A stretch of 7,837 bases of DNA from Bacteroidota bacterium (GCA_026391755.1 JAPLDN010000128.1:1-7837); one strand, 5' to 3'. Positions 1-7,074 are shown, counted from the first letter of the stretch. Notes: generated by a model from the letters alone, not told the origin. A program made the numbers and translations.

Positions 1-8
1 GATCCGCT

Positions 9-1622
9 ATGGAAAACCGATTAACTGAATCACGGGCCTGGAAGGCCCTGGAATCTCATTTCCAGGAAATCAGGAATACTTCCCTGAAGTCTTTGTTCGC
101 AGGCGATGCGAAGAGGGGGGAACGTTTTGTTGTAAAGGACCTGGGTATTTATTTTGATTACTCAAAGCACCACATAACCACTGAAACTCTGGACCTGCTG
201 GTAAAGCTGGCTGTGGAAAGAGGACTGGGTGAAAAAATCAATGCCATGTTCTCTGGCGAAAAAATCAATATCACCGAGAACAGGGCGGTGCTGCATACTG
301 CACTCAGGGCGCCGGCGGGATCAAGCATTATACTTGATGGCCATAACGTGGTTCCTGATGTGCATGAAGTTTTGGAGAAAATGGCCGGTTTCGCAAACAA
401 TATCCGCAGCGGGGCATGGAAAGGGTTTACAGGGAAAGCAATCAAAAACATCGTGAACATCGGTATCGGCGGCTCGGATCTCGGACCGGTAATGGCTTAT
501 GAAGCCCTGAAATTCTATGCCCAACGTGATCTTACTTTCCGCTTTATTTCAAATATCGACGGAAGTGATTTTGCAGAAGCGGTGCATGATCTGCAGGCCG
601 AAGAAACCCTATTCATAGTTGCTTCCAAGACTTTCACCACGCTGGAAACCATGACCAATGCCCGGACGGCAAGAAAATGGCTGCTGGAAAAACTGCAAAC
701 CGATGAGGCTGTTGCCCGCCATTTTGTTGCACTCTCGACCAACGAAAAAGAAGTAAGCGCGTTCGGGATTGATACCCGGAATATGTTTGGTTTCTGGGAC
801 TGGGTCGGGGGAAGGTACAGCATGGATTCCGCAATCGGTTTGTCCACAATGATCGCTATAGGCCCTGGTAATTTTAAGCTGATGCTGGATGGCTTTCACC
901 AGATGGATGAGCATTTCCGTAATACTCCGTTTGGAATGAACATCCCTGTGATCATGGGGCTGCTTGGTATCTGGTACATCGATTTCTTTGGAGCCACGAC
1001 CCAGGCTGTATTGCCCTATGATAATTACCTGAAGCGTTTCCCTGCTTACCTTCAACAACTGACCATGGAAAGCAACGGCAAGCATGTTACCCTGGATGGA
1101 ACGACTGCAGGCTATCAAACCGGAGCGGTTTACTGGGGCGAGCCAGGGACCAACGGACAACATTCGTTTTACCAGCTGATCCACCAGGGCACATCTATTA
1201 TTCCATGTGATTTTATAGGATTCAGGTCTTCGCTGAACCCTCTTCCGCTTCATCAGGATTACCTTATAGCCAATATGATCGCCCAGGGTGAAGCTCTTGT
1301 TTTTGGGAAATCCGCTGACGAAGTAAAGAAAGAAGGTGTTCCCGCCTGGCTGGTACCTCATAAAGTTTTTGAAGGAAACCGCCCGTCCTCAACCTTTTTC
1401 ATGGACCGGCTTACCCCTGAGATCCTGGGAAAGCTTGTGTCAATGTATGAACATGCGGTTTTTACCCAGGGCGTGATTTGGGGGATCAATCCATTTGACC
1501 AGATGGGTGTGGAACTGGGCAAGGTGTTGGCTATGAAGATCATTCCTGAGCTTAGAGACAAGCAAAAGCCGCTTGGCCATGACAGCTCAACGAACAACCT
1601 GATCGGGTATTACCGAGGCTAA
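9..1622 (+). CDS. pgi: Glucose-6-phosphate isomerase
   Basis: This cytoplasmic enzyme interconverts glucose 6-phosphate and fructose 6-phosphate in glycolysis and gluconeogenesis. The 537-residue product is close to the usual bacterial length of about 545-550. Both family signatures are visible: VGGRYSMDSAIGLS at 266-279 and GVIWGINPFDQMGVELGK at 488-505. The catalytic residues expected from the E. coli enzyme are E354 (TMESNGK), H385 (NGQHSFYQ) and K505, and the SIS-fold phosphate-binding stretch IGIGGSDLGP is at 151-160. The N-terminus (MENRLTESRAWKAL) aligns in register with the E. coli start, so the ATG at 9 is probably right. The frame is open to the window edge, and only 8 upstream bases are present, so neither a ribosome binding site nor a promoter can be judged. 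The gene is intact and shows nothing unusual. Its 3' end overlaps the convergent archaemetzincin gene by 36 bp. Confidence 0.98.
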   Translation: MENRLTESRAWKALESHFQEIRNTSLKSLFAGDAKRGERFVVKDLGIYFDYSKHHITTETLDLLVKLAVERGLGEKINAMFSGEKINITENRAVLHTALRAPAGSSIILDGHNVVPDVHEVLEKMAGFANNIRSGAWKGFTGKAIKNIVNIGIGGSDLGPVMAYEALKFYAQRDLTFRFISNIDGSDFAEAVHDLQAEETLFIVASKTFTTLETMTNARTARKWLLEKLQTDEAVARHFVALSTNEKEVSAFGIDTRNMFGFWDWVGGRYSMDSAIGLSTMIAIGPGNFKLMLDGFHQMDEHFRNTPFGMNIPVIMGLLGIWYIDFFGATTQAVLPYDNYLKRFPAYLQQLTMESNGKHVTLDGTTAGYQTGAVYWGEPGTNGQHSFYQLIHQGTSIIPCDFIGFRSSLNPLPLHQDYLIANMIAQGEALVFGKSADEVKKEGVPAWLVPHKVFEGNRPSSTFFMDRLTPEILGKLVSMYEHAVFTQGVIWGINPFDQMGVELGKVLAMKIIPELRDKQKPLGHDSSTNNLIGYYRG

Positions 1623-2141
1623 CTTCACACGGCAATGATGACACAGTTTCTGGTTTTTCTGGTCAATGTCTTCGACATAGGTGCTTGACCGCATCACGCA
1701 GGTGGGAGTCATGCAATGAAGCAATCCGAATGTATGACCCAATTCGTGAATTACTTCTTTTGTAAACCTCTCAAGGAGCAGTTTTTCATCAGCTTCTATT
1801 CCATAACGTTCGTTGCTTAACCTGAACAGGGAAGCTATTCCTGTTTGTCCGTTCAACATGGCCTGTCCAAAAATATAGGTCAGGATAGGAATAAAAAGAT
1901 CCACACTGAATAAACCGATCGTTTTCAATGCCATAGGCCCCGGGCTGGCGTTAAGGGTATGCAAAATTTTATTCCCGTTATATTGCCTCCTTCCAGGGTC
2001 GAAAAATTCGCTCAGATCCAGATGAGATTCTTTTAAATGCACAGGATATCTGAATTCCTGCCCGACAGCTTCTGCAATCTTTTCAAGAAAATGTTTCCCC
2101 AAATACCCAAAATTGATCAATGTGATATTTTGTTGATTCAT
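1587..2141 (-). CDS. Archaemetzincin family zinc metalloprotease
   Basis: The 184-residue protein carries the archaemetzincin signature. The zinc-binding and catalytic motif HELGHTFGLLH is at 132-142, with zinc ligands H132, H136 and H142 and general base E133. It is followed by C143, C148, the Met-turn M150, and a C167/C170 pair (CHHC). In the family the four cysteines bind a second, structural zinc. The preceding segment (D81 to about R107, including FGQAMLNGQTGIASLFRL) fits the conserved strand region of the family. There is no signal peptide or membrane helix, so the protein is predicted to be cytosolic. Its physiological substrate is unknown; archaeal and human homologues are aminopeptidase-like or weakly active. 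The length is typical of prokaryotic members. The ATG at 2139-2141 gives a natural N-terminus, but no Shine-Dalgarno sequence precedes it. It lies 65 bp downstream of the response regulator on the same strand and could be co-transcribed with it. Family assignment is secure; role is not. Confidence 0.93.
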   Translation of the reverse strand: MNQQNITLINFGYLGKHFLEKIAEAVGQEFRYPVHLKESHLDLSEFFDPGRRQYNGNKILHTLNASPGPMALKTIGLFSVDLFIPILTYIFGQAMLNGQTGIASLFRLSNERYGIEADEKLLLERFTKEVIHELGHTFGLLHCMTPTCVMRSSTYVEDIDQKNQKLCHHCRVKLASVIPDQVVR

Positions 2142-2206
2142 CAGGAAAACATAAGTTAGATATACTTCGGTCAGGCGTAATCAAAGGTGCTGTAACAACA
2201 GACTTT

Positions 2207-2446
2207 TTATTCATCGGGCTTCAGATCATATTTTTTGATCTTGTTGTAAAGCGTTACCCTGTCAACTTTTAACGCTTTGGCCGTTCGGCTGATATTCCAG
2301 TTGTATTTATTCAGGATTTGCAGGATGAAAGTTTTCTCGAAATCGTCAAGGCTTTCTATTGAATTATCGAGCATATCCTTCACAAAAGGCAGGTCCTTTA
2401 ATGTGATCTTTTTCCCGGTTCCGATGACTATAGCCCGTTCTATCAT
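2207..2446 (-). CDS. Response regulator fragment: C-terminal Fis-type DNA-binding domain
   Basis: This 79-residue frame is the C-terminal end of the same regulator. Its first residues (MIERAIVIG) are the usual continuation of the RELEN motif. Residues about 31-76 form the Fis/HTH_8 domain, with the typical NWNISRTAKALKVDRVTLY helix-turn-helix. The ATG overlaps the stop of the preceding fragment by four bases (ATGA), which could allow coupled translation. This start, however, falls inside what is normally the middle of the AAA+ C-terminal helix, so it is most likely a by-product of the frame change rather than a true gene start. If expressed it would be an isolated DNA-binding domain, which could occupy the regulator's sites without activating sigma-54. 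Confidence 0.8.
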   Translation of the reverse strand: MIERAIVIGTGKKITLKDLPFVKDMLDNSIESLDDFEKTFILQILNKYNWNISRTAKALKVDRVTLYNKIKKYDLKPDE

Positions 2447-3399
2447 GTTTTCAAGCTCGCGAATGCTCCAGGGAAAACATTCAGGCGATAGTAAAGGTCT
2501 TCCCTGAAAATGCCCTGTTCAACCATGCTTTTAAGATCCCTGTTAGTGGCGCAAATAACCCTGAAATCAGAAGATGTTTCTTTGTTTCCTCCAACCCTGA
2601 CAAAGGTCTTTGTTTCCAGAACCCTCAGCAGTTCGATCTGCATCTTTGGGGAAATGGTTGCAATTTCATCAAGAAAGATGGTCCCGCTGTCGGCCATTTC
2701 GAACCGCCCTTTGCGGTTATACATAGCCCCTGTAAAAGCACCTTTCTCATGGCCGAACAATTCGCTTTCGAGAAGGCTTTCGGTCAGGGCTCCGCAATGC
2801 ACGCTCACAAGGGGATAATATTTTCGCGATGAGTTTGCATGGATCGCCCTTGCAATAAGTTCTTTCCCGGTGCCGCTTTCGCCGGTTATAATGACTGAAG
2901 AATTTGACTGTGCAACACTTTCCACTTGTTTTAAAACCTTCTTCATGGCTTCACTGTTCCCGATCAGGTCCTCGACACTGTCGAGTGAAACAACTTTGTT
3001 TTTAAGCGCTTCGTTTTCCTGGGCAAGCAGGATTTGTTTTGAAGCATTCCGTATAAGGTGGGAAAGATCATCGGGATCAAACGGTTTGGTGACATAATCA
3101 AAAGCACCGTCCTTCAGGGCCATTACAGCTGTGTTGACCGAAGCAAAGGCGGTCATCACAATCACGATAGCATCGCTCCTGATGGATTTGATCCGCCTGA
3201 GCATCTCCAGCCCGTCCATGCCGGGCATCTTGATATCCGCCAGAACGATATCAAAATAGGAGGATTCGATGAGCTGCAGCGCCTTCTTGGCATTCCCGGC
3301 AGATTCCACCCTGAAGCCGTCTTCAATAAACCAGTTGCTTAATGAATCCCTTACCGATTCTTCATCATCCACAACTAATATTGAGATCTTTTTGTCCAT
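2443..3399 (-). CDS. Response regulator fragment: receiver plus truncated sigma-54 AAA+ domain
   Basis: This is the N-terminal 318 residues of the broken regulator. The receiver domain (about 4-122) has the acidic pair D11/D12, phosphoacceptor D55 (LADIKMPGMDG), T83 and K105 (TKPF), so it should still be phosphorylatable. The AAA+ domain follows a linker: Walker A GESGTGKE at 173-180, the sigma-54 contact loop GAFTGA at 220-225, Walker B TIFLDE at 240-245, sensor I ATN at 284-286, and the REDLYYRLN region with arginine-finger candidates R299 and R305. After P310 the reading goes out of frame and ends after eight more residues. The start ATG is 10 bp downstream of the stop of the histidine kinase gene, which indicates an HK-RR operon and a cognate pair. 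If translated alone, the product could take up phosphate from the kinase but has no DNA-binding domain. Confidence 0.85.
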   Translation of the reverse strand: MDKKISILVVDDEESVRDSLSNWFIEDGFRVESAGNAKKALQLIESSYFDIVLADIKMPGMDGLEMLRRIKSIRSDAIVIVMTAFASVNTAVMALKDGAFDYVTKPFDPDDLSHLIRNASKQILLAQENEALKNKVVSLDSVEDLIGNSEAMKKVLKQVESVAQSNSSVIITGESGTGKELIARAIHANSSRKYYPLVSVHCGALTESLLESELFGHEKGAFTGAMYNRKGRFEMADSGTIFLDEIATISPKMQIELLRVLETKTFVRVGGNKETSSDFRVICATNRDLKSMVEQGIFREDLYYRLNVFPGAFASLKT

Positions 3400-3409
3400 T
3401 CTAAGTGTC

Positions 3410-5062
3410 TTAATTTTTTATCAAAGGTATTACTACTGAGAAAGTAGTCCCCTGCCCGGGCTCAGACTTTACCTGTATTTTGCTATTGTGGCTTTGCACA
3501 ATTCCGTGGACTATGGCCAGCCCAAGACCTATTCCACTTGCATTATGCTTGGTCGAAAAGAAAGGTTCGAAAATATGGGGAACGTCTTCCGCAGATATTC
3601 CTATGCCATTATCTACGATCTCCAAACTCACAGTTTCTTCATTCGGATTTAGTGTCCTGATGATTATTTCCCCGTTTTCATGCACTGCCTCGCTTGAATT
3701 TACCAGCATAGCAATGCAAGCTTGTTTGATCTGGTTGGGGCTGCAATAAATCAGGTCGGAAGTTGCCGTGAAATCTGTATAAAATTGGATGTTTGCAATT
3801 TTAATCGGATGTGTCATTAATTCATATGTTTCCTGCAGGATCTCATGCAGATGCCGGGGCTCAAAATCCTCCTGGTCTTTTTTCGAAAATTCAAGCAGGC
3901 CTTTAACAATATCACCGCAACGTTTTGCCTCGTTTTCAATAAGTTTTAAATGTTTCAGCATGGATTCCCGTTTGCTTGCAGATAATTCGGGATTGCTGAG
4001 CTGTTTATAAATAAGCTTTGAATAGATGAGGATGCCTGATAAGGGATTGTTTATTTCATGGGCCACTGAGGATGACAGTTTTCCAAGCGAAGCCAGCCGT
4101 TCAATATGGATCATTTCGTTCTGGGCTGCGCTTAACTCTTCTGATTTCTTCCGGACCTTGTATTCGAGCTGCTGCGACCAGTTTTCCAGCTCGTTTGTCG
4201 CTGCCTGAAGGTTGTCAAGCATTTCATTAAATGCATAGGATACCATTTTCATGTCCTCAAGCTGATTAGTCTTGATTAAAAGGCGGGTGCTCGTGTCACC
4301 GTTAGAAACAGCAATACTTGCTTTAACCAGGGCATTCAGTGGTTTTTTAATCCTTTGCCGGGTGAATATTATAAGAACTGTAACAAGGACAAGAGTCGTA
4401 AGTATGGCAAGCAGGAAAAACTCGGTTGAAGATTTCTGTATGGCCGTATCAAGTTCGGCCAGTGGGATCTTGATGATCAGGGAACCGAGCAACTCTTCCT
4501 TGGGAGGATGCGCATGACAGGAACTTTCGTAGCATGATTTTTCGTTAAGTATAGGCAGCTTGATAAGAAGATGCCTGTTTTTGCTGTCTTTGTGACTCAT
4601 CCTGCAATAGCTGTCGGCATTGATGATCTTATAGTGTTTCCCTTTTCCCGGAAACATTGCTGCGAGATTGTTATGGCAGCTTATACAGTTCGGGTTGCTG
4701 TGAAAAGTATTTGAGTCGGATGGAATGGATGTGTACACCAGGTTGTCCTTGCTGTCGTACATATTGACTTCATCAATTCCCGGCATTGTATTGATTATAT
4801 CTAGTGTGTTCTGAAGGGTGCTTTTATCATTCTCCAGCATGGAATGATAAAGAGACCCACCAACAATGGAGCCTATATTGTTTCCGTTCTGGCGGATCAC
4901 GGTATTCAGGTACTGCTCGTTTACCGAACGGAAGATAATGCTGAAGGAAACGAAAAGGAAGACCGAGGAAACGAATATGACAAAAACAACCCGGCTGTAT
5001 ATCGATGAACGAAATTGAACGTATTTCCTGAAAATCGGCTTTATAGGACTATTTTTCACCAT
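3410..5062 (-). CDS. Membrane histidine kinase with putative c-type haem-binding sensor domain
   Basis: The 550-residue kinase has TM1 at about 25-44, an extracytoplasmic domain at 45-214, TM2 at about 215-233, a HAMP region at about 235-290, a coiled-coil-like linker, the phosphoacceptor H-box (VAHEINNP, H335) and an ATPase domain. The ATPase domain has the N-box (N455), DNGIGI (484-489), FEPFF (498-502) and GIGLGL (510-515). The sensor domain contains CISCH at 126-130 (CXXCH) and CYESSCH at 177-183 (a CX4CH variant), both signatures of covalent c-type haem attachment, plus an extra C153. It is therefore inferred to sense redox state or a small haem ligand. The ATG at 5060-5062 is chosen over an in-frame GTG at 5105-5107 because the GTG lies inside a terminator hairpin. 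The partner is the regulator 10 bp downstream. No Shine-Dalgarno sequence is obvious. Confidence 0.93.
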   Translation of the reverse strand: MVKNSPIKPIFRKYVQFRSSIYSRVVFVIFVSSVFLFVSFSIIFRSVNEQYLNTVIRQNGNNIGSIVGGSLYHSMLENDKSTLQNTLDIINTMPGIDEVNMYDSKDNLVYTSIPSDSNTFHSNPNCISCHNNLAAMFPGKGKHYKIINADSYCRMSHKDSKNRHLLIKLPILNEKSCYESSCHAHPPKEELLGSLIIKIPLAELDTAIQKSSTEFFLLAILTTLVLVTVLIIFTRQRIKKPLNALVKASIAVSNGDTSTRLLIKTNQLEDMKMVSYAFNEMLDNLQAATNELENWSQQLEYKVRKKSEELSAAQNEMIHIERLASLGKLSSSVAHEINNPLSGILIYSKLIYKQLSNPELSASKRESMLKHLKLIENEAKRCGDIVKGLLEFSKKDQEDFEPRHLHEILQETYELMTHPIKIANIQFYTDFTATSDLIYCSPNQIKQACIAMLVNSSEAVHENGEIIIRTLNPNEETVSLEIVDNGIGISAEDVPHIFEPFFSTKHNASGIGLGLAIVHGIVQSHNSKIQVKSEPGQGTTFSVVIPLIKN

Positions 5063-5084
5063 TGGATTATTTTCACTGCAATAT

Positions 5085-5117
5085 AAAAAAAACCGGTGAT
5101 CTGACACCGGTTTTTTT
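5085..5117 (-). terminator. Intrinsic terminator hairpin, potentially bidirectional
   Basis: CCGGTG (5093-5098) and CACCGG (5105-5110) form a perfect 6-bp GC-rich stem with a 6-base loop. A run of 8 A on the left and 7 T on the right extend it to about 13 bp and supply a T-tract on either strand. In the direction of the neighbouring genes (minus) it lies 90 bp after the stop of the binding-protein/GcvH-like gene and 22 bp before the histidine kinase ATG. It probably ends or attenuates transcription between the two genes. No gene on the plus strand needs it. Confidence 0.85.
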
Positions 5118-5206
5118 ACTAATTCTCTGTTCCTGCACCAGGTTCAAACCGTCCTCCCTGATTAATCCGGTTCTTCCATCGGCTTTAGAATGCTTTCTTT
5201 ACCTGC
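5118..5206 (-). other. Spacer with short hairpins upstream of the terminator
   Basis: This 89-bp spacer follows the stop of the GcvH-like gene. On the minus strand it can form a small hairpin from CCTG-GTG-CAGG (5132-5142) and an AACCG/CGGTT pairing (5168-5172 with 5147-5151). The AACCGG at 5167-5172 could also pair with the distal arm of the following terminator, so an attenuator-like alternative fold is possible. I recognise no known riboswitch consensus, and the pairings are short, so this may simply be untranslated spacer. Confidence 0.3.
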
Positions 5207-6898
5207 CTATCTTGAAGTATTAATGAACTTTGTCTGGAAATCTTCCCACACTTCAGGACCGAGATCGGCAAGGACATGGTCTTTGAGCGTCCCTCCATCC
5301 TGGAGAATGATCCCTGTATATCCCTGACTTGCTGACGGTAAAATGGAAGCGAGAAAATCCCTGAGCCGGGTAAACTCGGTGCTTAACCATGTTTTGTATT
5401 TATCGGCCATGGATAAAAATTCAATCTCCCTTGCCCAGTTGTCGGGTCTGATCCTGTAAACCCATCCTTTGGAATACGGTGACTTGTTGATCACCGAAGA
5501 ATCAGCTGACAATTCTGAATTCTGTTCCATAATAGTTCCCGAAACAGGAGAATGAATGATCAGATGTTTTCCTTTCTGTATCAGGATACAAAGCTGATCC
5601 CCTTTTTTGATACTGATACCGGGGTTTTTCATACCTATGCTGGTGATAGTGCCAGTGATATGCTGAATAAAATCGTCGATTCCTATTTTTACGGTCCCAT
5701 CCTGTTCCATGAAGGCCCAGGTGTGGGATGTATCAAAATACAAGCCTTTGGGAATATTGACGTTCTCTTCGTCAAATACCATTAACTCACCTGAGCGGGT
5801 TTCATTCGGTTGTGTCCTTGAACTCCTGTATTTCCTTATGACCAGGTCGAGGGTAAAGCTTATTGCCACCAGCATGACCAGGATCATTAAAACCAGCCTG
5901 GCGGTCGAATTCGTTTCCTGAGGAGCCTCTGCATAAACGGGTGAAACGATCAGTTTATCCATTTGCGATTGCCTTTCGTTACTCACAAGATCAGAATAAC
6001 CATTTGCCGGAAGTAAAGCCTGGCCTGAAGAGAGGACCCAGTTCAGGAAAGCAATCTCAGATTCGCCAGACGGTTTGGTTTTTGAAATGCAGTAAATATT
6101 ATTGGTTAATGCTTTAGGGTATTTCCCGATCCAAACCCCTCTGGTGAAATCCTGGAAATTGTCGTAGATCTTTTCCATATAATCCATCTTCCCGTTACCG
6201 TTTTTATCGATTGGCATAAGAAGGATGTTTTGTGTGAAGGTTGAGGTGTTGGGGTTGAAAATATCAGTCATCCTACAAAACCCTATTGCATAAGGATCAT
6301 TCTGAACTGAAGAGATAAGTTCTTTAGGATTTTCACTTTTCAAAGCCCCGACAGAGGCCTGGTCGGTTTTAACGAAATCCCTGACCCCTGCTTTAGTGAA
6401 ATCATTATCAAGAATAAAATACCTTACCGTGGCCGACTGGTCATTATTGAGCAAAGTCCCCCATTTCATTTTGCCGGGAGCCTGCAGGCTTTGGGCTAAA
6501 GCACTGCTGGAAATGCCTTTTTCATATATTTCCTTCAGGAAAGGATTCTTCGAACTGATAACAGGAACGATAATCTCCCGCCCAACAACAATCTGGAAAA
6601 CTGGTCCATGTTTTTCTGATGCGGTTGATTCTTCCCCAACAAAGCATATATTCTTCTCATTTATTAAAGAACTGATGCCCGGTTCTCCTGTTTTGATCAC
6701 GTTGACGGAATGACCGGGATTTGCAATAGCATACTCGCCTGCCCATTTGGTTGCCAGGTTATAAAGCTCAGGGCTGCAATAAACACTAATTGATCCCGAT
6801 GAGGGTGGATTGGTTTTACTGTTTGCTACTATGCTGCAGAGATTGCTGCAACAGAAAGTGACCAGCAGGCAGAGAATAGGGATAAGTTTGATTTTCAT
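5207..6898 (-). CDS. Periplasmic binding domain - TM - GcvH-like domain chimera
   Basis: The 563-residue protein starts with a Sec-type signal peptide (about 1-26). Residues about 35-310 resemble a PstS/phosphate-type substrate-binding domain, judged from the SGSISVY start, the VVGREIIVPVISSKNPF strand at 104-120, and the FLNWVLSSGQALLPANGY end. An EF-hand-like calcium loop, DKNGNGKMDYME, sits at 231-242. A transmembrane helix lies at about 334-354, followed by basic residues (RKYR). The cytoplasmic part has a GcvH-like fold at about 389-495 (HTWAF, VKIGIDDF, SPVSGTIMEQN, NKSPYSKGWVYRIRP) and a tail to 563 of unknown fold ending in GPEVWEDFQTKF. The lipoyl-lysine position aligns with G443, flanked by K442 and K444, so standard lipoylation is doubtful. 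It sits upstream of the haem-type kinase and regulator. I infer a ligand-sensing accessory protein for them rather than a transporter, since no permease genes follow. Ligand unknown. Confidence 0.88.
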   Translation of the reverse strand: MKIKLIPILCLLVTFCCSNLCSIVANSKTNPPSSGSISVYCSPELYNLATKWAGEYAIANPGHSVNVIKTGEPGISSLINEKNICFVGEESTASEKHGPVFQIVVGREIIVPVISSKNPFLKEIYEKGISSSALAQSLQAPGKMKWGTLLNNDQSATVRYFILDNDFTKAGVRDFVKTDQASVGALKSENPKELISSVQNDPYAIGFCRMTDIFNPNTSTFTQNILLMPIDKNGNGKMDYMEKIYDNFQDFTRGVWIGKYPKALTNNIYCISKTKPSGESEIAFLNWVLSSGQALLPANGYSDLVSNERQSQMDKLIVSPVYAEAPQETNSTARLVLMILVMLVAISFTLDLVIRKYRSSRTQPNETRSGELMVFDEENVNIPKGLYFDTSHTWAFMEQDGTVKIGIDDFIQHITGTITSIGMKNPGISIKKGDQLCILIQKGKHLIIHSPVSGTIMEQNSELSADSSVINKSPYSKGWVYRIRPDNWAREIEFLSMADKYKTWLSTEFTRLRDFLASILPSASQGYTGIILQDGGTLKDHVLADLGPEVWEDFQTKFINTSR

Positions 6899-6949
6899 AG
6901 CTAAATAATTTCTGATTCAGAACAGATATACCTATATCAATAATAGTGC

Positions 6950-6987
6950 CAAAGTAAAAAAAATGAGATAAGTGCAAGAAAATCAAA
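6950..6987 (-). promoter_or_regulatory. Possible Bacteroidota-type promoter for the chimera gene
   Basis: On the minus strand TTACTTTG (6950-6957) resembles the TAnnTTTG -7 element of Bacteroidota, with one mismatch. A TTTG (6984-6987) lies 26 bases upstream, which is longer than the usual spacing of about 19-21; a CTTG (6975-6978) gives 17. The start site would be about 45 bases before the ATG at 6896-6898. The match is weak and the region is AT-rich, so chance is possible. Confidence 0.25.
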
Positions 6988-7074
6988 TAAATAGAAGCAG
7001 TTCGTGTGGAAAAATTAAACACAAAGATGTTGAATAAATATACAGTTATTTCATTTATCATGTCTAAAAGATTG

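Larger units (their letters stand above)
2207..3399 (-). pseudogene. NtrC-family response regulator gene, broken by internal deletion and frame change
   Basis: Two adjoining frames together encode one sigma-54-dependent response regulator: receiver, AAA+ ATPase and Fis-type helix-turn-helix. The first frame runs normally to R-L-N-V-F-P (P310, 2470-2472) and then goes directly into bases that, in another frame, read S-I-R-E-L-E-N-M-I-E-R. In intact family members about 50 residues separate RLNV from the WPGNIREL motif. That segment, which covers most of the AAA+ lid, is absent here. One deletion of 3n+1 bases joining CCT to GGAGC (around 2466-2472) would explain both the loss and the frame change; this is inference. 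Without the lid and linkage to the DNA-binding domain the activator should not function. An assembly or sequencing error remains possible. Confidence 0.85.

Noticed and set aside
609..1361. A 250-codon open frame antisense to pgi.
   Set aside because: It lies wholly within a clearly functional pgi gene, has no recognisable domain and reads like a complement of conserved codons.
2443..2446. The ATGA overlap read as two genuine, translationally coupled genes or as programmed frameshifting.
   Set aside because: Neither explains the missing lid segment of about 50 residues, and no slippery heptamer is evident at the joint; a deletion is simpler.
5063..5107. Upstream GTG start that would lengthen the haem-type kinase by 15 residues.
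   Set aside because: The GTG lies within the distal arm of a strong terminator hairpin, and the added residues lie before an already complete N-terminus; the ATG at 5060-5062 is more plausible.
5141..5150. GGTTCAAACC resembling a tRNA T-arm.
   Set aside because: No acceptor stem, anticodon arm or D-arm can be placed around it on the plus strand; it is just a short palindrome.
5118..5206. A known riboswitch (c-di-GMP, c-di-AMP or glycine type) in the spacer before the kinase.
   Set aside because: Some fragments look similar, but the conserved cores of these classes cannot be placed in order.
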